Shown: one piece after another, positions 34,979-44,860 of the stretch
Layout of the letters: every line of letters begins with the position of its first letter
Position numbering within the stretch: position 1 is the first letter of the stretch
Assembly: GCA_016987375.1 (NCBI GenBank)
Contig: PJRA01000508.1
Span: 97,076 to 161,075 of the forward strand
From: Brachionus koreanus
Taxonomy: Eukaryota > Rotifera > Eurotatoria > Ploima > Brachionidae
Reading direction: 5' to 3'
DNA length: 64,000 nucleotides
The notes under the pieces: model-generated
The model's input: the letters and a program-made list of their open reading frames with translations, nothing else
Told to the model about the DNA's origin: nothing
Databases searched by the model: none
Position numbers and translations under genes: made by a program

Positions 34979-35034
34979 ATCGAAAAGCTGTTTATATATC
35001 AATCGAAAAAAAATCAATATCAAATAAATCAAAA

Positions 35035-35193
35035 ATGGGTTGTGGACGATCAAGGTATGGCTATCCAGCTTTGGCTGCTATTCCGGCTTTGCCAGTAGCT
35101 CCAGCCTTACCAATATTGCCAGTTGCTCCGGCTCTTCCTGCGATACCAGCACTTCCATTTTATGGTGGTTATGGTGGATATGGCTATTTTTAA
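35035..35193 (+). CDS. 52-residue Ala/Leu/Pro-rich peptide with Gly-Tyr tail
   Basis: ATG at 35035, stop TAA at 35191. The product starts MGCGRSRYGYPALAAIPALP, runs through repeated PALP, PVAP and PILP units, and ends FYGGYGGYGYF. GC content is far above the flanks, which supports coding. There is no hydrophobic signal peptide. The MGC start could allow N-terminal lipidation (inference). Composition recalls structural or cuticle-type proteins with GGY tails. A TATA box lies upstream, and an AATAAA follows at about 35256. I know no homologue. It is probably a highly expressed small gene. Confidence 0.65.
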   Translation: MGCGRSRYGYPALAAIPALPVAPALPILPVAPALPAIPALPFYGGYGGYGYF

Positions 35194-36930
35194 GCTATTT
35201 TTCACCACTTTACATAATTTTTAATTTTCTTTTTTTTTTTCAAGCCATGGTTTTAGAATAAATTTTGAATTCAAAAATTTTACTTTAATTATGAATAAAT
35301 GAATTCACTCGAAAATAAAAATTAAGAAAATAAGAATTCACCAATTTCCTCCTATAGACAATGCGTTTTCCTTCTATTTAAAATAGGCTGAACAGTTTTA
35401 TAAAAAAAGATAATATTTCAAATTATGTAACTAACATTTTTTTGTTTGGGAGATTGAAATTTTATTTATTTGTTTGGAAAATTATGAGCATGGTTTTGAT
35501 TTTCTAATTTTTTTGATCGATTCAGTAATCAAAAACTTAATTTGAGATGTTAAATTGTTGGTGAATACAAAAAAAAATAATTAGTTCTTAAAAGATACTT
35601 AATTTAATCTGGAATCTTAATTTAATCTATTTTAGGGCAAATTATTAAAAACATTTTTATTTTTTGCTTAAAATTTAAAATTTTATTTTATTTAGATTCA
35701 TTTTTTTAATTTTTATAATTTTGTTCGAATTCTATTGCGCTTATAGAATTCGAACTTAAGAAATGATTTTAAAATTCACTTTTAAGTCAATTAGATAAAA
35801 AAAAGCCTGGAAAAAAATTTGTATTGATTTTTATTTTCGAATTAAATTAATGATATTAAATAGCAGCAAAATTGAAAGGAAAATGGCAACAAGGAATCGA
35901 AAAATTAACATAAAAATTTTACATTTTCTTTATCGATTAAAAATTTTGTTTTGTTTTCATATATTAAAATTGAGCCAACTTTCATAAAACATAAACAAAA
36001 AAGCTTAATAAAACATGGTCTCATAAACTAAAACTTCTAAAACTTGTTTTTTTTTAAGTCAATAGATTAATAGGTAATTTTAGTCAAAATATAAGCGGTT
36101 AATTTTTTATTCAATATTTAAAAATAATCTGAAAACTGTCAGCTATTAATAGAATAAATATTCAAACTCTTTTTTTTTCCTTTAAAGTTAAATTATTTTT
36201 AGCAATTTTATTTTGCCAAATAAAAAATCGGTTAATTTTTATTAAAAATTCATCTATTTAGTTTACCCTTTCACCTAATTAATTTAAATTTTTTGAATTT
36301 TTTTCTAAATAGTTTTTTCTTTCTATTAATTAAAAAATTATTTTTACTTATAATTTTGAAATATTTATTTTATCAAATTTTTTAAAAAAAAACATATATA
36401 TAACTTATTTACAAATAATTTAGAACTGATAACCTGGTTTTTAGGGAGATGGAAAAACGTTAAAATAGTTATTGATTATTAGTTAATAAATTGTTATTAT
36501 CAGTAATTGTTTAAATGGTTCTTAATTCAAAAAAAATTTAATTATAAATATTTAGCTTGAAGAGAAGAAAATTAAAATTATAAAAGGTTAATAAAATTTA
36601 AGATAAAACTCAATTAAATTTATATCTTCAATCAAAGTTTTTTAGTGTCCATTAAACCTTTTGTTTCTCTTCATGAAAAAGGCAAAAAAATTTTCGTATG
36701 AATTTTTAAGAAATTTTCTAAACAAACAATAAAAAGTTATCAAATTATTAGATTCAAGTAAGATATTTTTTAACCTTTATAAAATCTCTGTATCAAAAAA
36801 TCTTAAAATTAAGGGCTATTAATTATTAAATTTAGAAAATCAAAAGTGAGGTTCAGATCTAAAAGTTGTAAAATTTGAATATGTACGATATGAATAAATT
36901 TTTCATAAATTTTTTTTTCAATAATAATAA
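35194..36930. other. Intergenic, no feature recognised
   Basis: 1.7 kb of very AT-rich DNA without open frames, RNA-like structures or recognised repeats. Confidence 0.5.
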
Positions 36931-37380
36931 TAGTTAATTTTCTACGTTTAAGTTTGGTTAACTAAACTGACAAAGCAGGAGGACTAACGTAATCCCGCTA
37001 TAGTAGACTTTTTGTTTTTTTTGTTTTTNNNNNNNNNNNNNNNNNNNNNNNNNNNNNNNNNNNNNNNNNNNNNNNNNNNGGATAGAAAGTTTTGTCTTGT
37101 TTCATATTTTGTTAGCAGCGAGCAAATGCGATGCTTTGTTCCCCTTACTCCTCCACTTGGTCCTTCATTATTCACTGAACTCATGAGTTTCGCATCGTAG
37201 TACCAATTGACATGATTATAATTTTTGTGGATTTTATAGAATTGAATAAGATTCCCAATCTTATTAAAAGTAATATTTCTTATAATAATAGTTAATCGTT
37301 CAGTGTTTAGTGATGATTTATGGGAAAACATGCCACATGTATTTAAGGAGATTATAATTTTGAATTTAATCAATAACTAC
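36931..37380 (-). mobile_element. Repeat with coding-like fragment and short gap, unclassified
   Basis: 36931-37012 matches 26147-26228. Beyond the 51-base gap (37029-37079) the minus strand is open and reads WYYDAKLMSSVNNEGPSGGV, then RGTKHRICSLLTKYETRQNF. This has more complex composition than the surroundings and looks like part of a transposon-encoded protein. The family is not recognised. Repeat plus open frame plus assembly gap together suggest a multicopy element. Confidence 0.45.
37029..37079. other. Assembly gap of 51 N
   Basis: Undetermined bases inside a repeated element. Confidence 0.99.
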
Positions 37381-38310
37381 TTAGCAGCAATTCCATATTG
37401 AATTTATTTACTAGGATGATGCAAAAAATTGAAAAAAAAATTCTTAGATTATTTTACTTCATTAATTGATTGATTAAAATAACTTTTTATTTATTTTTCT
37501 TCTTTTCTCCTTATGCGTTCTTGTTATTTGAAGCATAAGACAACTTAAAATTTTTATTCCTGAATGGTGGGGTAGTTAGGAACTGAGTGAGGATTTGAAT
37601 TCCGGTCTCCTGATGTATGTCGGGTGTTCGAACAACTTCACCACAGGACCTACATTTATTAAATAAATTAAAAAAAAAATTAAATTATTCAGATGTAAAC
37701 CTTTGATTTTTTTAACATCAGGACATTTAAAACAAAAAAAAAATAAATTTTTTTTATAGAATTATTTTGGTAAATATTGATTTTCGTAAAAATCAATTTA
37801 TTAATATCAAATAATCAAAAAAAATTTTATAACGGTAACGAGTGTCTAAAAATTCATAATAAACAAAAATTTTAAGTATTATCCACTATCCAAAAGCAAG
37901 TCTTTATAATTAAGTCAGTACTTCACTGATCAATTAAGAAAAATCTTTAAAAATAATTTTATTTTGTCTATTATTATTATTATTAATTCAAGCCTCATGG
38001 GAAAAATAGTAAAATTTAGAAAAGATAAAAAAGTTTTTACAAAATAGAGTAAAAAAAACGATTTAGATACAAATAAAAATATGAATTTAAAAAACTCAAT
38101 TATCTCAAAGAAAAACCCTATAATCAGGTGTAAAAATCCACTTTTAACAAATCGTTTAAAATTTTAAACGATTTAAGAAGTGATAATTTGACTTATGCAA
38201 TATTTCAAACTTGATTTGTTATAACACATATTTTACTGAGTCTACCAAGCCAAAGTTCTTAAATTTATACACACATTCAATTAATTCTGTTGAAGTTTTA
38301 GGATTGCCTA
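37381..38310. other. Mostly empty region with one tRNA-like sequence
   Basis: Apart from the tRNA-like stretch at 37579-37650 it is AT-rich and shows nothing recognisable. Confidence 0.45.
37579..37650 (-). repeat. tRNA-like sequence, probably a SINE head or tRNA pseudogene
   Basis: 72 bases on the minus strand, from GGTCCTG to CAGTTCC (five of seven acceptor pairs). There is a short GTG/CAC D-stem and a B-box-like GGAATTCAAATCC. The anticodon stem does not pair well, so it is not a functional tRNA. It differs from the SINE head at 9170-9241. Confidence 0.5.
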
Positions 38311-38690
38311 TAAAAAGGCGTATTATTATTTATTAATTTTTTTTCATACTTTTAAGCTACATTAACAAATTTAAAAAAAAGTTTTGTGTTTCAGATAAAT
38401 CTGTTTTAAGAGCTTCTAGAACAGGTGAAAATCTAGCGAATTTATTTATTTCAAGATATTTTTTTGATAGCATATTCTGTATAATGTCAAATTCTTCTAA
38501 TTTTTTTTCCGAAATTGGCAAAATTGTTTGTACAAAAAACACTCAAAATATGGACTAGCCATCTTTTCTTTGCATCCGAGTCCACAAAGAGAGCAGAAAC
38601 TTTTTTCAACATTTTTCCATTTTTGCTCAACAAAATTACTAACATAAGCACAATCGCCAATTGGAAGACCTAAATATTCCATATTTTTGC
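38310..38690 (-). mobile_element. LINE reverse transcriptase fragment
   Basis: The minus strand reads MEYLGLPIGDCAYVSNFVEQ, then KNVEKSFCSLCGLGCKEK and FLYKQFCQFRK. After a frameshift near 38520 it continues ILPISEKKLEEFDIIQNMLS and FARFSPVLEALKTDLSE. The xYLGxPIG start, KSFxSLxGLGCK block and following FxYKxYC segment are what I recall of a non-LTR RT family's C-terminal part. Broken and truncated. Confidence 0.6.
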
Positions 38691-38962
38691 ATGTGTCACA
38701 TTGTTATTACTTGGACTAAAACAAAACTTATATATCAATTTATTATTTAAAATATCAATTTTATTTTGTCTATAAAACCTAAAAGGAAAAATACAATTTT
38801 TAGATTTTTTAAATTGGCTTTATTATAACAATAAACTTTCGTATTAAACTGAGTTTTAAAAGAATTGATGTTGGACTCAGAAAAAAAATTTATTTTTAAT
38901 AAATATCTTTCTTTTATCAATAGATAAATTATGATTTACAACAAAAAAATGAAAAGACCAAA

Positions 38963-39898
38963 ATGATTCATGAGAATATTGGTAAAATCTCTTACACAAA
39001 AGACAATCAGTCAGATGAAAATATTTCATTTAGAAGATTAAAAGTAGATAATATTAAATCCGGTTCGCCGATTAACTTTTCAACTTATCGTTTTATAACT
39101 TTAATTAATAGAAAAAAACGAGAAAATTCATCAAGCAAAATTTATAATGAATTAAAAAGTTTGTATAAACATCATATATTGGTTGAAAATTTTCAACAAC
39201 AAGCAGACTTAAACGCAGTAGAGATGTCAAAACAAAACGAGTTTTATTATAGACCAACTAAAGCTCCTCCATTTAGTCAAAAATCTGTTCCAAACGAGAT
39301 CGACCATAGAACAAATGAACTCTATAGCATCTTTGTGTCGATGCTTACGGCAGCTTTATTTGTAATATTTATAATGTGGCGTTGGTTCAAAATGAAATCT
39401 GATTTGCGAAAGGCGTTGCACGAGCAAAATTTGATTGATGAACAACAGAGACTGAATAATTTTAGCTCAAGACAAAGTCCTCCTACAACTCCTGCGTCTA
39501 TATCTACAAATTTATCACCTACTTCATTGATAAACAATCACTTTTTTTCATCGCTAAATTATCACGAAAATATGGATACAATATTATCTGGATACAACGA
39601 AAGATCAAATAGACAGAACAAGCAAGTTTTAGAGGCAGCAAAGCATTGTCTTCACCAATTGAAAAAACAGTCACGAACTCCACTGAATAGCACAAACATA
39701 TGTCCGTATAATATAGCTAGAAGTTCTTTGAATAGTCGCACTATACCTGTACAAGTACAACCATTAATTGAAAATCTACATTCATCTTCGATTAGAAACT
39801 TAATTGATTTGAATGAAGATCCACCATCATATGATAGCTTAATGAAAAAAAGCTCTTCTTTACCGTCTTATTGTCAATTGGTATCAAAAAAATTTTGA
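38963..39898 (+). CDS. Single-pass membrane protein with PPxY motif, unknown
   Basis: An open frame of 311 residues, intronless as drawn, from an ATG at 38963. One membrane helix spans about 121-141 (YSIFVSMLTAALFVIFIMWRWF). The N-terminal part is polar with a basic RKKR at 50-53, a possible furin site. The part after the helix is Ser/Asn/Pro-rich. Near the C-terminus DPPSYDSL is a PPxY motif, the ligand of Nedd4-type WW domains, and LPSYCQL follows. There is no signal peptide, so it may be a type III protein or lack an upstream exon. Codon composition is richer than the flanks and the frame is long, so I take it as real. No family is recognised. Confidence 0.65.
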   Translation: MIHENIGKISYTKDNQSDENISFRRLKVDNIKSGSPINFSTYRFITLINRKKRENSSSKIYNELKSLYKHHILVENFQQQADLNAVEMSKQNEFYYRPTKAPPFSQKSVPNEIDHRTNELYSIFVSMLTAALFVIFIMWRWFKMKSDLRKALHEQNLIDEQQRLNNFSSRQSPPTTPASISTNLSPTSLINNHFFSSLNYHENMDTILSGYNERSNRQNKQVLEAAKHCLHQLKKQSRTPLNSTNICPYNIARSSLNSRTIPVQVQPLIENLHSSSIRNLIDLNEDPPSYDSLMKKSSSLPSYCQLVSKKF

Positions 39899-40700
39899 AC
39901 CAGTTTTTAGATAAAAATAAAAAATATTTGTAAATAAAATTTTCAACCATTGATTCCAAATAGCAACGTTTGTAATATTTGTTAAAGTTTGGAAAATAGT
40001 AAATTATCAAAATAGCAGTGTTTAAAAAGAAAAACGAAGAATAAATTGTCAATTGATCAATTATTTTTTTGTTTATAATAAATAGCATATGATCGAAACA
40101 ATTCTGATAAAAAGTTTTCATCGCCAAAACACAATTACTTTTCTAATCACTATATTTTTCAATAATATTCTCTTCAATACAAAAAAGATTTGAGATAAAA
40201 GTTTAACAAAGTTACTTCACTAGTCACAAAAAATTCCTAATGAATACAAATAATTAGAGTTTTTTTTTTTTAAATTAATTTACCATTAAAGTAAATTGTT
40301 TCAAAAAAGCTTTATTTATATTTGCAGAAGTATATCTACCAGGCATTGGTTTCATTATTTTTACACGACTTTATTAATTCTAATATATATCAACTATATC
40401 TAATATTTTTTGAAAATTTTAAATCTTTAAATTGTTAAAGCTGCTATTTTTTTACCACAAAACACTTAGTAAATTGAAGAAAATTTTCACTCTAAGAGAA
40501 AATGGAGTTGTCTAAAGATGGGACGTGTGAAATCTTAGTACAAAAAGGCTAAAACTATATTATTATTCTAGTTTTGCAAAAATAATTCTGCGAACTATAT
40601 ATAGATTGTTGTGCAAATTTGTAGAAACGAATTCTAAGCTCAGAAAAAACTTTTCATTTATCTGTAAAATGTATTTCATTAAAAATACATGAAAATACAT
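39899..40700. other. Intergenic, no feature recognised
   Basis: AT-rich. Short frames here look random. Confidence 0.45.
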
Positions 40701-40843
40701 GAAAATGTTGAGTGTATTCAGGAACATGTGGATCGACTGCTTAGAGATCCACCGTCCTCTTATTGGATTCAATTAATTGATCTGGTTCAGAATCTGTTGA
40801 ATCAATAAATGTCTATTTTGATGTAGCTCTTCGCAATTTATAG
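40701..40843. repeat. Left arm of a long inverted repeat
   Basis: About 140 bases that recur inverted at 41368-41498 with roughly 92 percent identity; the left arm has seven extra bases near 40801. The core includes AATTAATTGATCTGGTTCAG. On the minus strand, 40961-40773 reads NEKDHFLHLLISHVCNLPSK and EELHQNRH. The first part looks like the end of a BESS-type protein-interaction domain, but the call is weak. Confidence 0.6.
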
Positions 40844-41367
40844 ATTGTAATTCTTTTTGCACATCTTGTGTTAATTTTTTAGATGGGAGATTACATACAT
40901 GGGAGATCAATAAATGAAGAAAGTGGTCTTTTTCGTTTTTAGTATTTAAACTCCTAACCATTAGCTATAATATTGGAAAAAAATTTTTTTAGAATGCCAC
41001 TTTTTGTGACTGAACGAGAGAATTGGCCACCCGTTATTGAAAGATTAATTAAAAAATAATTAAAAATTGGTAAAAAAAAATAAATTTTCTAAAATTTTTG
41101 GCAACTATGTTTGTAATTAGGTGAAATTCGAAAACCTGTTTATTTTTAGTTTGAAGCTTAAGTACGAAGGATCGAATGTAAATAAAATAATTAAATAAAA
41201 ATGAAATAATTTTTTCCATTCAAAATTCAAAAATTAAAGATTTTATTTAACTAAACCTATGTATCATTTATACAAAACAAAATAAATCACGATATTTTTA
41301 ATGATTTTAAAATCATGTTTTTCCAGGTTTTAAATTAATCATCCAATAAGTTACAATAACAATCTTA
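40844..41367. other. Spacer between inverted-repeat arms
   Basis: About 520 bases; it includes the possible BESS-like minus-strand frame up to 40961. Otherwise AT-rich and featureless. Confidence 0.4.
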
Positions 41368-41498
41368 TCAATTGGGAAGAGCTACACCAAAATAGACATT
41401 CAACAGATTCTGAACCAGATCAATTAATTGAATCCAATAAGACGACGGTGAATCTCTAAGCAGTCGATCCATATGTTCCTGAATACACTCAACATTTT
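41368..41498. repeat. Right arm of the inverted repeat
   Basis: Reverse complement of 40701-40843. In the plus direction it reads EELHQNRHSTDSEPDQLIES before a stop, while the left arm is shifted by the seven-base difference. The strands could pair into a long hairpin if transcribed through. Confidence 0.6.
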
Positions 41499-41801
41499 TT
41501 TCCAAAATAAAAATAAAATTTTTTGATGATGTCGTTTGAATATTATAGCTCCAAATGAAATGACCATGAAGTTAGCCTTATATTTTAGTTGTGATAAAAA
41601 TGTTTTTAAAACATATTTAAACTCTAATTTGCGATTAATAAAATTTTTAAAAGCTAAAAACACAAATTTAAAAAATAAAATTTTATTAAAATCAATGGCC
41701 AAAAATGGAAAACAGTGAAGCTTGATATATTAAAATTATATCTATTTTCAGCAAAGGATTTCTTCTAATTTTACTATTTTACAATAAGCATAAAAGCAAA
41801 C
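41499..41801. other. Guanine deaminase 3' side, nothing recognised
   Basis: AT-rich sequence between the repeat arm and the stop codon of guanine deaminase. Confidence 0.4.
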
Positions 41802-43124
41802 CTAAACAATTCTAGTTCCTTTAACATAAATTTCTTTGATATTTCTATCATCCCCAAGATAGATAAATTTTTCAAAAATTTCTCCTAATGAATATTCATG
41901 ACAAAAAATTGATTGATCATCGTTGCAGTCAACAATATTTTTGAAATCAATTAATAACGCATCGAACTCTTTACCTTCACTAAAATTTCCAATTTTGTTC
42001 TCAATACCGAGTAGTTGAGCACCTCCAATTGTAGCCAAATAGAAAGCTTCAGATAAGCTAATTGGTTCTTCATCACTTTTCACTAATGATTTGTATAGTT
42101 TAGAAACCCCAATACACTCTCTGATTACCTGTATGATAGACGGTGTAAACCCACCAGCAACATCTGTTCCTAATCCTATTTTTAAACCTTTATTTAGATA
42201 TTTTCTAGCCGCCATAATTCCACTTTGAAGAGAAGTGTTCGAAGTCGGACAGTGTGAAACTCCTGCTCCTCTTTTTTTTATAAGATCCAGCTCATCATCT
42301 TCTAAGTGAATGCAGTGGGCTAAAACTGTTCTATCATTTAAAAGACCGTGTGTGTCATAAACAGCAGCATAATTGTCACAAGAAAATAATTCCTTAACCC
42401 ATTTTATTTCATTTACATTCTCGGAAAGATGAGTTTGTATTGGAATATTGTAGCTATCAGATGTTTTAGCTAATGATGACATTAATTGACTGGTGCAAGT
42501 TGGTGCAAATCTAGGAGTAACAACAGGTTTTAAATTAGGATTTTTTTTAGATAAAACATAGTCAATAAAATTTCTAGTATCTTCTAGCGATTGTTGAGTT
42601 TCTTCTCGGTACCAATCGGGCGAGTTACGATCCATACAAACTTTACCTACAAACCCTCTCATGCCGGATTTTTCAACTATGTCTGCTAAGAGCTTAGTTG
42701 CTTCCAGATGAATAGTACCAAAAAAACAGATTGTCGTGGTGCCACAATAAAGATGACTTTTAACACTTTTTTCATATACTTTTTTGGCAAAATTCAAATC
42801 ATCAAATTTTGACTCACAAGGAAATGTGTATTTATCTAACCATTCAAGTAAGGGAAGGTCTAAACCTGTTCCAGTAAAAAAATATTGCGGAGCATGACAA
42901 TGGGTGTCTACAAGACCTGGCATTAAAAATTCATTAGGCTTGAGTTCATAATATTTTGCATTATTTATGAGAAAATCACTCCCTATTTCGTCAATGCAAT
43001 TGCATATTTTTTCTATTATTCCGGTATCTTGGTTGATTATCACTGTTTTGTTTTCTAATATTTGTAGATTGTTCAAATCAACCGAATGAATTAAATTGGC
43101 ATTTTGAAAAATTAAATAACTCAT
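41802..43124 (-). CDS. GDA: Guanine deaminase (guanine to xanthine), intronless
   Basis: 440 residues from the ATG at 43124; the frame extends seven codons further up to a TTG, but the ATG gives the usual MSYLIF-like start. Human GDA is 454 residues. Amidohydrolase marks: LMPGLVDTHCHAPQYFFTG (metal-binding HxH), TTTICFFGT, PRFAPTC, IQTHLSEN (metal histidine), VLAHCIHL, SHCPTSN (substrate loop), and IGLGTDVAGG (metal aspartate). It hydrolyses guanine to xanthine and ammonia with one zinc, feeding purine breakdown. The gene has no intron although most long genes here are split, so it may be a retrocopy or have lost its introns. The sequence is complete and the active-site residues are present. 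Confidence 0.95.
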   Translation of the reverse strand: MSYLIFQNANLIHSVDLNNLQILENKTVIINQDTGIIEKICNCIDEIGSDFLINNAKYYELKPNEFLMPGLVDTHCHAPQYFFTGTGLDLPLLEWLDKYTFPCESKFDDLNFAKKVYEKSVKSHLYCGTTTICFFGTIHLEATKLLADIVEKSGMRGFVGKVCMDRNSPDWYREETQQSLEDTRNFIDYVLSKKNPNLKPVVTPRFAPTCTSQLMSSLAKTSDSYNIPIQTHLSENVNEIKWVKELFSCDNYAAVYDTHGLLNDRTVLAHCIHLEDDELDLIKKRGAGVSHCPTSNTSLQSGIMAARKYLNKGLKIGLGTDVAGGFTPSIIQVIRECIGVSKLYKSLVKSDEEPISLSEAFYLATIGGAQLLGIENKIGNFSEGKEFDALLIDFKNIVDCNDDQSIFCHEYSLGEIFEKFIYLGDDRNIKEIYVKGTRIV

Positions 43125-44057
43125 TGCTGAAATACAAAAATGCAAGATAAATTAAAGAGAGTTAGGTTTTCTATTAAAATACTATTTTTTTGGTTAAAAT
43201 TCAAAATGTTAAAATTAAAACACGCTTAGTCAAATAAAGCTAAAAAAATGTTGAATCAACAAAATAAATGTAAAGCAATTAAAATGTATAGCAAATGATT
43301 AGATTTTGATTAGTAAAAAAAAGTAAAAAAATATTTTAGTAAAAAAAAGTTATTTAACTTTGGTAAACTTTAGTTTTTTTTATAAAATTAAAATTGAATA
43401 AATTGAAAAATTCAGTAAGAGTTTTAAGCAAATTTCATTTAGTTTCATATGGTAATGATAAGTTAAGATAAGTGTATATATGGATGCTTGTCACCAGTTC
43501 AAATGAGCTGGTGACAAAATCTATTCAGAAAAATAAATGTGTCTTAATCAAAAAAAAAAGTCTTATATAATCAAATTTTTTTTATTTTTGATAAAACTCG
43601 ACTATCAAAACAAATTGTTATAATGATAATAATACCAAAAATAAAATAATAAAAATTATTGTTTAAAACACACCTTAACAAAGAAATTTTTTAAAATAAT
43701 TGCAAAAATATATAATTTTAATGGCATTTTGAAGCTGATGATCAATTCAAAGAGTTTATCTTTGGATATTAAAATTAATCTTTAATTAGTAAAAGCAAAA
43801 GCCTTGTTATCAAAGTTTAATAGATATGCTCAATGAATCTATTAAAATAATAATAAATCAGGACTTAACTAAAAAAAATATTTAGCTGTTGTGTTTCAAC
43901 AGGAATCTCCATTTAATTTTTTCTTTATCTAATTAGATAGTTCAACAAATTAATCCTTACACAAAATTCAAGAAACTAGTTCCATTCGACCCGAAAACAA
44001 AGCTATCCAACGTTTAATTTAATTTGTAGTTTTTTTTGAAAAATTCTTCAGACATTT
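43125..44057. other. Intergenic with one short hairpin
   Basis: Guanine deaminase upstream region. At 43490-43515 an 11-base stem (GTCACCAGTTC/GAGCTGGTGAC, one G-T pair) with loop AAAT stands out. No gene was seen. Confidence 0.4.
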
Positions 44058-44520
44058 AAATTAGACATCCATGGCCGTGAGTCACTTCTTTTAATTTTGA
44101 AATCCCCAAATCACCAATTTTAGCAGTATAACCAGACATTATTAGTATGTTATCTGGTCTCAAGTCTTTGTGCATAAAATCTTTTTCGTGAATTTGATAC
44201 AAACCTAATATTTGGCTCACCAAAATTTGCTAACCACAAAACCAAGCAAAACCAACATCACTACTGATTTGCTTACAAAATTGGCATTCTCTTTTTCTAA
44301 AACAAATTTCTCCAGATTTACTATTATTTGAAATATGTGGTTTTTGAACCTTGAGCACTGAATTAAATGAGTGAGACACCCTAATAGTTTTTAATAGAAA
44401 ACATTTGCCACAAATAAAAAAATAACGCAAATAAGACATAGCTATTTAGTAGGGTTTTCTATATTTTTTGAACAATTTGCACATTGAATTAAGGAAAAAG
44501 TTTGATCTAAATTCATTTTG
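44058..44520 (-). pseudogene. Broken protein-kinase-like gene
   Basis: The minus strand from 44439 reads MSYLRYFFICGKCFLLK, then ECQFCKQISSDVGFAWFCG, a TAG (44231), and in the same frame QILVSQILGLYQIHEKDFMH, KDLRPDNILIM and AKIGDLGISKL. HKDLRPDN is a kinase catalytic loop (HxDLxxxN) and IGDLGIS the DFG region (DLG here). The N-lobe, with its glycine loop and lysine, is missing, and a Cys-rich piece sits where it should be. So it is an internally deleted, stopped pseudogene. A few bases before 44439 a Cys-containing frame (QCANCSKNIENPTK) also ends in a stop. Confidence 0.55.
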
Positions 44521-44639
44521 AGAAGCAATTTTGCATTAATTAATGAATTTTTTCGTATTATAAAATTATTTAAAAGTTTTTGAAGAAAAAATTCATCAAA
44601 AATTTTTTCAACGTTAGTGTATGCAACAGTACCTGTCTC

Positions 44640-44860
44640 GATTTATTAAGCTTTGTATTTCTTTGCAAGATTCATTGCTTTTTCGATGCAAACATCTCTT
44701 TGTGGTAAATCAGACTTTTTAAATTTATTTTGGAAACGTTCTTGTAAAAAAAATTCTATTTTAGTTAAATTTTTTTTGTTTTTTTACTTTCAATTTTTCC
44801 TATTTCTCTTCGATACATTCAAATGATTTATGACTAGTCAAATCAAATACTAACATTAGA
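44640..44860 (-). pseudogene. Possible Ras/Rab-like GTPase fragment
   Basis: The minus strand reads LMLVFDLTSHKSFECIEE before a stop. This resembles the strand after the G3 motif of Rab-type GTPases (ILVFDLTxxxSFExIxxW). Further on it reads LQERFQNKFKKSDLPQRDV and AMNLAKKYKA. No intact frame remains. The link to the neighbouring kinase fragment is unknown. Confidence 0.3.

Noticed and set aside
41424..41702. 92-residue minus-strand frame
   Set aside because: Part of it is an inverted-repeat arm and the rest is AT-driven; no domain.
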